A DNA stretch of 64,000 nt from Phytophthora sp. 'mugwort' (taxonomy: Eukaryota > Oomycota > Peronosporomycetes > Peronosporales > Peronosporaceae), in contig JAUCEF010000012.1 in the NCBI GenBank assembly GCA_033558025.1, positions 3,100,001 through 3,164,000 of the forward strand, given 5' to 3'. Position 1 is the first letter of the stretch; each line of letters opens with the position of its first letter. The notes beneath the pieces are model-generated. The model did no database searches and had not been told where the DNA came from. It saw nothing but the letters and a program-made list of their open reading frames with translations. The position numbers and the translations under genes are program-made. Of the stretch, positions 30,346 through 41,728 are shown one piece after another.

Positions 30346-32389
30346 TGGCGGGAGAGTTCCCTTAAATCAGAGTCGATTTTGCTTTGAAATGCGCAACTAG
30401 TTATTTATATTGGAATTTATCTTGCCATATTTAAACAAGTAGCATGCGCCTTGGATTCCGTCGCGGTCCATTAAATAGCTTGACTAGTGGCTCATATTCT
30501 CCGATCCTCACCCCACCTCGACATCCTGGTCTAGGAAGCGGCATTAATGCGGAGCAGCACACCGAACAAGGTAACAACTCCGAACCCAATGTATTGCTAT
30601 TGAACCACAAGATCTACGGGTGCAAGACCAAGATCGACGCATCTGTGCTCCTATGAGAAGGAATTACTGCGCAATCCCAAGTCCCCGCCAAGAACATTCA
30701 AGCCTCGCTTACTGCGCATTTCGTGCCATGCGAGAGCAGATCCATCCCACCGACGGGGGCGCAAGTCATGCAGTACAGCAACCCACCACAGTTATCGGAG
30801 TACCCTCTCCAGCCGTCGGTATTTGGGCGCGGTGTGTGAGTGTGGGATTCCTGTTAATTCTAACGGCCCCACTCCACCATACTTCACTGAGTCTGAGATG
30901 GCAAAACGTCGAATGCTGTCGGCGCCAAGTGGAAATGCGGTTTTCTTAAAATGCAATTTTGAGTCGGTACCATATATGTTAAGCTATTGTGGTTGGCTGA
31001 TATCGGGGTGCAGCTCCAATGAGGATGCGGCTATCTACATGTGGCCATCTGGGCGCCATTGAGGAAGGATTGCCAGCCGGATCTGCGTTTGCGTACCAGT
31101 GTACCAGCAAAAGTGTTAGTTATATATCTACCCCGCCTGAGGTTACGATAAGTATACTTACGAGGGAGACCAGCGGCTGTCTCTGTGAGAGGTAGATAAA
31201 TAAGTCGAGTTAAATACAGTCAGTTTGGGTTTAGCTCGGTAATGAGTTTCAAGACTTTTCGAGAAAGATCAAAGCTTGCTTTTGTATTGTGTTCACCTAG
31301 GGAGTTAACATTTCGGCATCAAAGACGAAAACATGTTGACGGCGAGCCGTAGTTGGACTTCAGCGCTTCAGCAACCTTCTATTTGAGGACAAGACCTCGT
31401 AATTTCGTACAAGGTTTAATATTTATATCACGGCGATCAACCCTGTACGTGTGCCAAGCTGCGCCCAGTGAGCAAATTACACGTCTTGGAGGCAGGGAAC
31501 ACCACCGTTATAAGCACACCACGAAATAGTGTGAAAAAGTGGAGAAAACTGCAGATTCGGGATATAACTCCTCCGTCTAATATACGGCATACAACTGCGC
31601 ACTTCCATCTGGCGTTGTAAAATTCCGGTTCCAGGCGGACTTGTTTTACAACTCCGCCCCCTTGCGATGGTTGACTCGCCTCTGCATCCTTGTGGATCAG
31701 CTGCAGCAACTTCTTCCTTAAGACGACGCTTAACATGACTTTACCGCATCGTTGAGGAAGAAGTAGTGCACATTTGTTTTTACTCTACTCATACCTAAAA
31801 TGTATTGTGTCATTTTTGAATACGTGTTATTAAAGGATGTATCTTTGTTGGTGCAGCTACAATATAATATCTGCATGTGAAATGTGGTATGGTAAGAAAA
31901 CGATTAAGAGGCGTTGCCAGCCAATTATTGCCAGGAAGAATAGAGCGCTCAGCTACACCGGTCTTAGAACTGATGGGAATTGGGGATTAGGGAATGGGAG
32001 GGGTTGGCGTCGCTCCTTCCTCTTTTGAGCACGATAGGTACCGTACCAGTAAATACCTTGACCCAAGAACATTCGGTCTCTAGGGCGGTGTAATGTTGAT
32101 AACAGTGAAAATAAAATAATTATCTAGTCCCAAGAAACTTTATGATGTCACCAGGCGAGAAATATGTTTCCTCAGACCATCCCGCGTGGTCAACCTATTC
32201 AGACTGCACGAGATGACTTAACATTCAACTTCCTGGTAGCATCGCACAGTAACGATGACGTAATTGGAAAACTACCAAAACGCTCGCATCGTCTGCACCA
32301 AAGCCAAACGCATCCGACTTGCAAATTATTTTAGAGCTAGGGCCGCAAAATTCTCGTCTTAAGAATTCGCAAGCTGTGTACGGTACGGT
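30346..32389. other. About 2 kb without a recognisable gene
   Basis: Short frames such as 30823-31062 (plus) and 31437-31736 (minus) show no motif that I recognise. It may be old repeat or unique intergenic DNA. Confidence 0.4.
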
Positions 32390-32645
32390 TCGTCAGTACT
32401 GTACACTGCTACTCGCATTTGGTTGGATGGCAAGATCTGCTGTTTCCTCGTTCGAAGGGGACATCAGTCGAGCGGTGGTCATTTTGATTTCTTGATCGCG
32501 TACTAGTATGGGCCAAACATCCTCAAAATACAACACAATCGAGCTTTCCATCACGCAACCGGATTGGGGCAAACAGATAGTGCATTGCAGTGAGTCGGAG
32601 GGCGCGGTGAACGGCCCCATAAAAAAAAAAAAAAAAAAAATGATG

Positions 32646-33480
32646 TTAATTCGTTCGCCGGGTATTTGACACTCTGCGTTGCACCATTCGTGTTGACAGC
32701 CCTGTTGACGCCTTTGTTGATTGGCGAGGATACTCTTCGAAGTTGTTGGAAGCCCATCGCCCGAGCAGTTTGATTGAGAGCATGTCTGCTCCACCAGCGA
32801 CGCGTGCAGTGGCTCCACCGATGCGGATCGAGTGCGTATAATATTTGGCTTGGGGTACACCTATCTACCGGGCTGTTTGTTGACTGTGGGTGACACATCT
32901 TGCGAAGTGAGATCTCTGCACAGATGTGTATCCGATCGAAGATGTAGTTCTTGGCGAGCTTTCTTGAAGTGGTACAGTCCCCGCAATGGGCATATACTGC
33001 TGTCACCTGAAGCGTGCATGGTCATCCATGCCCCGGCCCGTATTGATCATTCTTGGCACTCTCAATGCCGATTATGACTGACGTTGCGAACTGAAAGCTG
33101 ACTTGCTTACCGTTCTTGTCCGAGCAAAATGTGTTGCGATTCTTGAGGCAGTAGAAATGCCGTTTGTGTTAAATCATACCGATCTTCTGAGCACAAAAAA
33201 GTATCCGATTAGTACGCTACCCCACAATAGTCGCTGGCGTGGCCGAGAGAAATCGAGGTTGCGGCGAAGAAGACGCAAAAATGGCGTGGTGATCGGTTGC
33301 TTCTTTGGTTTGGGGGACGATAGACGCTTGATGACTTTGATGAGGAGGGTGAGACGCGGAGTCGTTGGTAACAGCAGATCACGATAGCAGCGGTGGAACC
33401 ACTCGATGCTGGCCATCTTCAGCATTATAGTACTGTGTTGGTTCCCTTTGCTGTCGTTGTTGTTACCTTAAGCGCAGCAG
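32646..33480 (-). pseudogene. Tyrosine recombinase (DIRS-like)
   Basis: The N-terminal part reads CYRDLLLPTTPRLTLLI and LLWGSVLIGYFFVLRRS (33420-33190), with an Arg in the usual place. After several shifts the C-terminus is clean. THSIRIGGATA contains the H-x-x-R box near 32830, LLGRWASNN follows, and FEEYP near 32725 supplies the catalytic Tyr. The frame ends at a TAA at 32646-32648. Such enzymes insert circular cDNA by strand exchange through a Tyr-DNA intermediate. The middle contains frameshifts (for example near 33080 and 33000), so the copy is broken, although the catalytic C-terminus is preserved. Confidence 0.7.
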
Positions 33481-33699
33481 AGCGTGGCAACTTTTCCGAG
33501 TCGGTGAGATGGATTTGTTGGCGTCAACCAGCATGACCAGCCCATCTCGTGAAAATCGGCACCATTGACGCCAATGTTCTCGATATTTGGTCTCACCAAG
33601 GCGTAGCGGCGCAGCATTGAGACCACACGGCCGATATTGTCCAATAGAGATTCGGCACTGTCCTGTGTCCATGAAACAGATAAATCAGCCCATAGTGTT

Positions 33700-35370
33700 T
33701 GCAGTTGATCAGTGCTACTCCACGCCCTTAAGCCTGCATCCTCCACGGCATCAGCTTCTCCGGAATGTGTGATGCTGAGCATACGAGGTTGTACTGGAAT
33801 TCAGCCAACGATATAAGCCGATTGTAGAGCTGTGGAGTGGGGTGTTTGGTTGGCCGTCGATTAGCGGATGTAACAGCTGTGGTGCTGTCAATATGGAACT
33901 GCACGTGTAGTGCAGAGATGCTTGCCATCTCCTGCCATCGAGGTCCCCAGTGTAGTACAGCTAGCACTGCACTGCGATCCTCTCACGTTGATTGACAGGC
34001 TTCTTGATTCTTGGCACGAGAACTTTTGCCGGATGAATTGATGCATGGAGGGTTATAAGCAGTAAAGTCCCTCACCGCTTGCGTCCATGAAGACGTGCAC
34101 ACCAGGTTCCGATAAATCTGCAAAGTGAAGTACGGGAATTGAATTGAATCGCTCGGACTGTTGAAGGACGGCAACAAACAAACGCAGATCATCGCGCGCT
34201 TCCACTGAGAGTGCACACGATCCGAGACGGGTTAATCCATTATCGTTGCTCTGCAACCTCTGAAAGAACGCGCGAGCAGGTCGTGCACACGTTGCCACAT
34301 GTCGGAGGCTTCCCAGCGCCTTCAACAGCGTCGATTTTGCTACTGTCCGGAACACAATCAGCTGGCTGACCCGACCGAGAGCTTTCTGTGTCTTGTCAGC
34401 TAGAATTGACACGCACTCAACCTCGATGTCCCATAGGAGTCCAAGTGCTATGATCTTCGTTGACCCTTTTGTGAATTTGTGCTCATTGAGTGCCGAAGGA
34501 CCCAGAACCATGGCCACGGCTCGCCGCAGTGCAAGATTAGCATCAAAGCACCGCGACCATTGTCGATCTCGACACACATGTGGTTGTTGCACCATATGTT
34601 GCCTGTCAACTGGCAGTTCAGTCTGTTTCCAAACTCGTAGAGGTGGGTGAATATTTTATTTGCCACGGCGTAGTAGGATGGGGATCCGCACCACCGATGC
34701 CGCAGGGCAGGTCAATGACGAGCAATTCCTCGTAGAGGAAGCTGAACATGTGTACTGAGTCTGCGTGGATCGGAATGTGGCGAAATGCTTCAGCCACATC
34801 ACCCACCATTAGCAGTACGTATGCAGCGCGGCTCAACTGTCTGAGTTGATGAATCCGCCGTGCGATTGCGCGTGGTCGAATGTACGAGATCGGAGGATGG
34901 CCACTCCTATCTGTGTAATCGTTCCCGATGCCTCGGACGGGAAGGAATAGTCGTTGATAAGACGAATGCCTTGTTCGAGAACACCGGGTTTGTCAACGAT
35001 GGCAACCGGGCTAATAAATGGTCGGGCCATCGATCGAGAAAGGTGATCCTTCACAAATAAGTTCCTGCCCTCGAGTTGACCATTCCGTAGATGCCGGCGG
35101 ATAGTAGAAACGTATTTGGCGGTATTCTGATGGTTGGCGGGAGATATGTCTGGCGTTGCGGCTTATCTGGTAGCCAGCGGGGAATGACAGCGCCGCGCGC
35201 AATGCTGTTCCATGCGGTGATAGTATTGGTGATATCCGGATGCTTCAAGCGCTGCATCTCGAGTATTGTTTTGTTTGGCCGTGGATCAGTCGTTGTTCGC
35301 CCGCGAAAGACTCGCACCGTATCGGGTAAAGAGCGATTGTCTTCGACGCCACGAGGGACCAAAAGCGAAC
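33700..35370 (-). pseudogene. Reverse transcriptase and RNase H of the DIRS-like element
   Basis: Minus-strand blocks in order are HPDITNTITAWNSIARGAVI, LSRSMARPFISPVAIV with GIRLINDYSFPS (34833-35054), DVAEAFRHIPIHADSVHMFS (first RT Asp), and then NIWCNNHMCVEID near 34580. They continue with LGLLWDIEVECVSILADKTQ, LLKALGSLRHVATCARPAR, VHVFMDASGEGL (RNase H) and VLHWGPRWQEMAS with FHIDSTTA. In related elements the box before HMCVE is expected to be D-D; here it is N-N, which would abolish activity. Frames change several times. Confidence 0.7.
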
Positions 35371-36129
35371 GTGATCGTAGTCGATGTCATAGACTTTGGA
35401 GACGTCAACTGGAGGTGGTGTGATCTGGCACTGAGCTGCCGCCGCTGTCGAATGATTCTTGACAGCGGCGGCGTTGGAAGTGTGAGTCTTCTCGAGGGTA
35501 CGCATAAACCGATCGTATCATAGTTGCTCCACATGCTCGTGCTGTGCGTGTTGTGGCAGCACCGGTGTGGCAACGGGCACAGCATCAAGGGGCAGACTTC
35601 ATAAGTCCTTGCATTCCGCAGGCAAGCGTTTCCAGCGCTGGGCAATCACCTATTTGGCTTCGTCTGTCAGCGCGTCACGGCGAAAATGCGCACGTGCACA
35701 GTCGCTGGTGTTGCATCCAACGGCGGACACATATCTCATGCACAAACGACGACCGTCATCTCCTTTCGGAAGGGAAGCGACGACATTCGGCGGGATTCTG
35801 GTTTGTTCGACTGGCGGGGTTCCTGTTGCCTGGTAGGGCGCATTGTACTATCCGCTGCACCACTCCGATGGTGGTCGGAACTGGAATTCGAGGTCTTCTA
35901 AGACGGGTAAAAATCTTTTAGGGCAATCCATTGCTCGTCGTTGCGTGTGAGCTCCTTCTGAACGCGAATGGCGACACGGAGGCCTTTTGTAATCAACCTG
36001 CTGCGAAACTTGCTGAGTTTGCAGTTTATCCGGTGGGTAAGGAGGCGAGCCATTATGGGGTCCGGGGCGGCACTACCAACGTAAGCGATAACGAAATATC
36101 ACGCAGCACTAATAAATCGTTTGGTCGCC

Positions 36130-37330
36130 TTATTGTAGAAGTACTTGGCGAACTTGCGAAATGCTGAGAGAGCCGATGATATCTCCAAGGCTGCTGGCTC
36201 TTGGGGGGGGGTGTGCAGGCAGACTGTTCTTGGCCGAGAAGTCCCACATGTTGACAACACTTTCCGTTGGTGCAACCTCATCCTTATTAACTGCTCGCCG
36301 GAAGTGCGTGATAGAGAGCCCGACACTTAATCCAAAGCAATATGCCCAACAGAGCACTGGTGAGGTTCCAATAAATTCGAAATGTTGTGACTGCTGGGTG
36401 AACTGGAGTAGCATTTGAGGTTCCTTACCTCCGTGTTGTCGTCGAACTACAGCGATGTGAGCGAGCTTATCTGTCGGGGACGGGTGAAATACGACCCCGC
36501 AGTTTCTGCTGTCCTTGTATTCAATGTTGTCTTCATCACTGGAGCTGGAGTCGGATTGAGGCGGCATTTCGGCACGCTCAACCCGCCGTCGCTTGGCTAG
36601 CGGGTGATGAAGACGCCAGCGATAAGCCGCGACCAGCAAGATTCTCACTGGCCTCTCTGTCACTAGGGTGGAGGCGGAGTCGACCGGAGCGATTAGATGC
36701 TCGCTGGGTAAACGCTCCCTGGGTCACTGATATGGTTCCTGACGTACGAGGTGCTGCTCCCGGGTCAGCATACAAATCGGTGGACCGCTTAGACCGAGAT
36801 GCCGTCTCGTAGTCAGCGGCGTGTTGGCGTCGAACCCGCGCGAGCTGAAGATTCGAGGGCCGAATAAAGGAGACGATGTCGTCCCCTGCAAACGAACTGA
36901 CATCGTCGTATGAACAGCTTTCGGAATACCAGATCGGCGACGTTGGCACAGTGTGATGACCTTGTTTTGCTGTTCTAGGAACTCCAACGGGTTTACCGCC
37001 GCCGTGTTCAGGCGGGCACCGATCTGAACTGCGTAGTTTGCACATCCACCTTGATCACCGGAGTCGTTGTTGTAAGGGGTAGACGTACTGCTCCGTCTTG
37101 GCAGACGACATGTAGCGTCGTCGTAATCTCCGTCACCGTGTACCCGGTGACGACTCCATACAACCGCCCGCTGACATCCAGGCGAAACACACCGGATGGG
37201 CGTCAAATGATCCCGGCCACAGCTCGCGCTCACCCGCCGATACCACGCGATGGCAAAACGTTTCCACTGATAGTGACTGCTGCCTCCCGTCGCCGTCCTC
37301 GTCTGGTCCAACTACCTTGATAGTGGCCAT
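36130..37330 (-). pseudogene. ORF1/gag-like protein of the DIRS-like element
   Basis: Minus-strand pieces read MATIKVVGPDEDGDG and VSAGERELWPGSF, then LDVSGRLYGVVTGYTVTEIT with LHVVCQDGAVRLP. They continue with NPLEFLEQQNKVITLCQRRR and end with acidic and polar text (MPPQSDSSSSDEDNIE, QFTQQSQHFEFIGTSPVLCW). The frames shift near 37180, 37020 and 36660. The order and strand fit the first ORF of the element upstream of RT. No domain was recognised, and a gag role is inferred from position. Confidence 0.5.
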
Positions 37331-37390
37331 ACTGTCTTCTACAGCGACGAGCTCGACGTACTGGAAATCTGCGAGTCTTCACCATGAGTC

Positions 37391-38239
37391 GGCCCAGCGA
37401 AGACTAAATCAACAAGACCATGAGGCACCATCTTGAGGAGGTAAGGCGGAGGAGGCGGAGGGTTGTTTCTTCGGTTAGTTGACTTTATCGATGCGGGGTG
37501 AAAAGGCTAATGAACTACGCCTTCTCCCTCGTCTAACTAGCACTACGTCGTCTAACCTGTGCTGCACCATCGCATCCTGGGACGTCCTCGAATCCTAATG
37601 CTTCCGGAAATAGAAGCATCCATAACAGATGCTTCACCTGTCCTCCATCTGAACATATATACATATATATTATTGCGGCGCTGCCAATAAGTAAATACAT
37701 AACCGACAGCTCACTCAAAGCAATAGAAAAATATTGCGATCGTGTTGGTGACACTGGTTGCATGCAGTTTTGAATGCACGTTTACACGGTGGCTACGATC
37801 CAAAAGTCCACATGCACCCTAATGGATATAATCATTCCTAACGGCATTTGAGACAGTCGGTGCCTCTCGTGGCTTAGCAACGCACGGGCAACACTGAACA
37901 GCCTCTCAACGGTATTCATGTGTGTGTGTGAGTGTGTTGGGGGGGGGGGGGGGGGGCTGACAGGAGCTTGTAATTTGATGGCTCGTCTGCAAATTCTTCT
38001 TTATCGGCTGAGCATACCACTTCATAGGTACTCGCAGCCTCGTTCACCGCTAGAAACGGCTCCATGTTGCTGCCTCTCTGCACAGATAACGAAGCCAAAA
38101 TTTTCCCGCCAGCACATTGATCACTCCTGCTTCAAACACCGGTGAGTGCAAGATGGAGCTGTGGTCATTTACAGAAATAGGGGTTTAGGTCATTTTAAGG
38201 ATAAAAGCATATAGACAGCGTGTACGTTGTACCCGAATA
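37391..38239. other. Spacer with a poly-G tract
   Basis: No gene was seen. It contains TG-rich sequence followed by 18 G at 37939-37956. A minus-strand proline/His-Thr frame is only a translation of this low-complexity DNA. Confidence 0.4.
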
Positions 38240-39610
38240 GTTGCTCATTGTGGGTCTGATATCCAACTATCAACAATTAAACAAATCGAAGGCGTCACTT
38301 TGCATTTTGTTCGAGCTTGACTCGACGCAACCCAGTTTGGACAACAAGTCCTCAGGTTTGCGGTGTGGCGCCCTTGATGGCAAGAGCTCCGCCACTTCAT
38401 TGTCGCCAGCTGAGAGGAACTCATGTAGACGAAAGTATCGATGCAGTATTGTATACGTTGAGTACCCACACGTATCTCGGCGGAGGCCTGGCAAAAGTGG
38501 GGTCTTCGTGCAGCAATCAAATAGTGCCACATATGTTTGTCAAATACAAACATTAAAGTAAATTTGTGAGACCTAAAACGAGTACAATACTTCAGTTTTG
38601 CAGCTTGGGTTAGCGCGCAACTTGCGCATTAGCTGCTGCACTTCCCTGAGAGCTGCCTCATGTGGGGGCAAGAAAATCGCGCACTGCCAGGTTCAGGCAG
38701 TGATTTGCGCAGCCAACCAGCGGCAAATTCATTAAAATAGCAATCCGCTTGTTGGTTACGCAATTGTGACCGACCAAAAATATGCAGCTGTCTAGCGGCT
38801 TGCCGAACGGCAAAAAATGTTTTATTGCCTTCTTATGACCTTCAGCATTTAGTTTATCATCAGGTTCTTCCATGAATTGTGCCATGGACACCAGAGGCTA
38901 GCGATTGCCGCTTGGACCGCCATAGCATCCGTATACGGCAACGTAATGCCACGTTCCATGACTCCAGCCATCCAGCATGAGGCCAAACCACCGGTATCTC
39001 CTCACCGATGGCCTTTCATCACACCTCCATGTTAAAGATCAGTGTATAGATAGAATAGTTGCCAACGTAGAGTATATAATATTTTAATAATCACAAAAAA
39101 TATATGAAAAAAACATTAAAAAATGACGAGATACTTACTGGCATGTCTCCGTCGATTCTCAAAACGAGTGGTAACTTACTCATAAGACCCCATTTTATCG
39201 ATGAATTAGCGATTGGAAACCTTCTGACTTACTCACGGTACGAGCGTAATAGCGGCGGTTGCACCCCGTAGCTCGCTCCCAAAACTTGGACGAGCCGTGC
39301 GAATGTCCGACACCAAATTACCGTTTGGCGGCTGGTGCTTGCGACGCTTCCCACGTTCCTTGCACACAAAATACCCCGTCAATTTACATTCATCGTCACG
39401 TGAATGCTTGAAGACAATGCAGCGATCTGCTAAGGCGAGAAAGACGGACGGGTACGGAAGAAGCGACGAGGTTGGGGGACATGGCATGGCTTTGGTGTCG
39501 GAGTAATGGGTTCTAGGCACTTTGGAAGTGAGTGGCAATTGGTAGGAGAACTTCTGGGCGCGTGGACAATGTATTGACCTCGATAGATCACAACGAACAA
39601 TTTGATTGGT
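38240..39610 (-). pseudogene. hAT transposase relic
   Basis: On the minus strand, a BED-type zinc-finger region is read near 39450-39240 (DDECKLTGYFVCKERGKRRK, then NLVSDIRTARPSF). The catalytic region follows at 38890-38660 (KPLDSCIFLVGHNCVTNKRI, then LPLVGCANHCLNLAVRDFLA). Next come EAALREVQQLMRKLRANPS and, at 38530-38270, ILHRYFRLHEFLSAGDNEVA and RKPEDLLSKLGCVESSSNKM. The D-N-x-x-x-N box of hAT (normally V-G-D-N) is G-H-N here. Frames are broken, and 39000-39230 is AT-rich without coding sense. Confidence 0.7.
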
Positions 39611-39660
39611 GGTGAAAGCAACAAAACGTAAAACATCACATCTGCTAACATAAATTACTA

Positions 39661-41139
39661 CTACACCATTGCCCGGCCTATTTTTGGAAATAAATGCAAG
39701 CAAAGTGAGCAGTTATAATTTACCATTGCTCCAACCGTGGCATTTTACGCTCGCATTCCGCTAATCAGCGACCACAGCGAGCAATTCCGCGACCAAACCG
39801 ATCCGTTTTCTGCGCTCTCGCCAAACCATATAGCAACATGTGATTGTTGAGTGAAGGGGAAGCGTTCCTGCCCAAATCCGCGCGCTCAGTTGCTTCGAGT
39901 GCTTCAGTGTAGACTTTCATTTCTGAACCATCCAGTTTTAATGCAAATGCCCTCCCAAGCCACCTACCGCAAGCCAACAATCTACGAGAAGCAGCACGTC
40001 CTCGACGCGTATCGCGCGGGTCGTGCTGACGGGCTAACATCTGCTATGAATAACGACATCAACCCTTCGATGGCATACCGCATTGCTGCCAGAGACTCCG
40101 TCGAGAGCAGGCCTCACTGACGCGCTCGTGCTAGCGTCACAAAGGTGACGATGGAGGTGAAGCAGAAGCTCGAAGAAATCTGAACGACAACTGCACGTAT
40201 ACGTTGGAGCGGATGCGGACTATGCTGAGTTATGACACGGGGCTTACTCTCTACATTAACGATCAGTCGCCACCTGCTTGGTATGCTGTACACGGTGGCG
40301 TAAACGCGTGGAGCCGGTGACTTGTAACAGCGAAGTTAACAAGGCAAAGAGCCAAGCTTTCGCTAAACAACTGCTCCAACACCAGGGTGATGGTAACTTT
40401 ATCGTTTACTTTGACGAGACGAATTATAACATTTAATGTAAGAGAGGTCGAGGACGTACTCAGAAAGGGAAACGGGCTGTTACGGTGTTCCCGCCGTCTA
40501 AGGGTCTGCAAGTGCAATGCGCTGTGAATTCATCAATGGGTCTGGTGTCGCACCAACTCGAGCGCGGTATTATCCGGATGGAGAAAATGCTGCCTTTATC
40601 GACAATATTTACCGCACGGCAAAAACATCCGAAAAATGTCGCGAGCATTTTCCTTCCAAGAAAATCGTAACCATTCTCGATAACACCCCCGCGGATCGCC
40701 AAACCGAGAAACGCAATAAGAGATCTGACGATTTGGTCATACTACGCCTCGGTCCATATTCGCCGATGTGCAACCCTATAGAGGGATGCTTCAGCATCTT
40801 AAAGGCGCGCATTAAATACTATCTAGCGCTTGATCGCGAATCAATCTGTGATCGGGCGAACATACTGACGGCAGCCACGGACAATCTCCGAACGCCAAAT
40901 GCGCTTCATTCAGCGCTCCGCAATTGTAAGTCTGCGATGCATTACGCCGACCCGAGTTACGCAAGATGGAACTCCATTGTCGTGACGTAGTTAAGTCGGC
41001 TAAAGATGTCAAGGATATTGCCTACGGTACAAAAACTGTGCTTCAACTTCGTAGCGTAATGCGAGCGTAAAATACCACTGTTGAAGCAATGGTATATTAT
41101 AACTGTTCACTTTACCAAATAGGTCGGGCAATGGTGTAG
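39661..41139 (+). mobile_element. Tc1-like DNA transposon with both ends preserved
   Basis: The ends CTACACCATTGCCCG (39661-39675) and its inverse (41125-41139) are flanked by TA on both sides (39659-39660, 41140-41141), the Tc1/mariner target duplication. The inverted similarity continues inward with gaps. A second block of 41 bp (39723-39763 against 41052-41092) has four mismatches. The transposase relic lies between them. Total length is 1479 bp. Confidence 0.8.
39950..40990 (+). pseudogene. Tc1-like transposase (DDE_3), broken
   Basis: The N-terminal helix-turn-helix is YRKPTIYEKQHVLDAYRAGR at about 39960. The first catalytic box, FIVYFDETNYN, at 40400-40430 is followed at once by an in-frame TAA. 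PPSKGLQVQCAVNSSMGLVS continues it. The last ORF (40517-40990) has KIVTILDNTPAD (second Asp), GPYSPMCNPIEGCFS (catalytic Glu, about 33 residues further on) and a helical C-terminus ending in NSIVVT. At least two stops or frameshifts exist, in 40080-40440 and near 40530-40600. All three catalytic residues are still present in the decayed frames. Confidence 0.75.
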
Positions 41140-41500
41140 TATGTGAGAAGATCGAAAGAGTCACAAAATTGATCATTGTTTCATTCAATACAAAATTATT
41201 GTTTCAAATATTTATTGGTGCCTATATTTTTTGTTGAGGATGGGCGGGGCGGGGGTGGCAAGACGTCTGCCAATCTGGTACACGGTGTACGCTCTGGCTT
41301 TGGTAGTATCAAGGCCGGAGCGTAAACCTTAGTGCTGGAAATAAGCAGCTCTTTGAACGCCCCAGGTGGAATAGAAACGGTGGCGAGAAAGCTAGCGGCT
41401 TCTGTTATCTGGATGACAAGCAGATTCGAGAGTAGGAGCCAGAGCATGTAAATTAAGGCTCCTTGTGGATCTAGCATAAAGTAAGCAAAAGAAGTACTGT
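41140..41500. other. Spacer between Tc1-like and old Copia element
   Basis: A minus-strand frame of 132 codons (41196-41594) runs into the LTR and shows no family motif. I see nothing else. Confidence 0.35.
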
Positions 41501-41728
41501 TGTTGCTTGCGTTTATTGCCGTCAGTTTTGGAAGTGAGATGGCGTCACACACCTGGTCGGTCACATCCTTCGGCTTATCTTTTGCGACAAGCATGCTGTC
41601 TTCTTTCCTTCTGTTTGGATGGCTTTCACAAACTCGCGTTATTAACCGGTAAGAACCCTGTCTACTATACTTATTAGCCTATCAAGGTACTTCAATTTAC
41701 ATTATGCGAACTGATATATATTTTGGCA
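41501..41728 (-). repeat. 3' LTR of the old Copia element
   Basis: Direct repeat partner of 45752-45981. On the plus strand it begins TGTTGCTTGCGT and ends near ATTTTGGCA, so TG and CA termini are kept. Substitutions and small indels are scattered along it. Confidence 0.65.

Larger units (their letters stand above)
32390..37390 (-). mobile_element. DIRS-like tyrosine-recombinase retrotransposon relic
   Basis: On the minus strand, an ORF1-like protein (37330-36130) is followed by reverse transcriptase/RNase H (35370-33700) and a tyrosine recombinase (33480-32646). RT together with a tyrosine recombinase instead of a DDE integrase is the hallmark of DIRS-type elements, which are known in Phytophthora. 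All parts contain frameshifts. The terminal repeats were not identified, so the borders are approximate. A run of 20 A (plus strand, 32621-32640) lies just after the recombinase stop. Confidence 0.7.

Noticed and set aside
32621..32640. Poly-A tail of a plus-strand LINE insertion
   Set aside because: No LINE coding sequence precedes it on the plus strand, and it sits just after the recombinase stop of a minus-strand element; it is kept only as a homopolymer.
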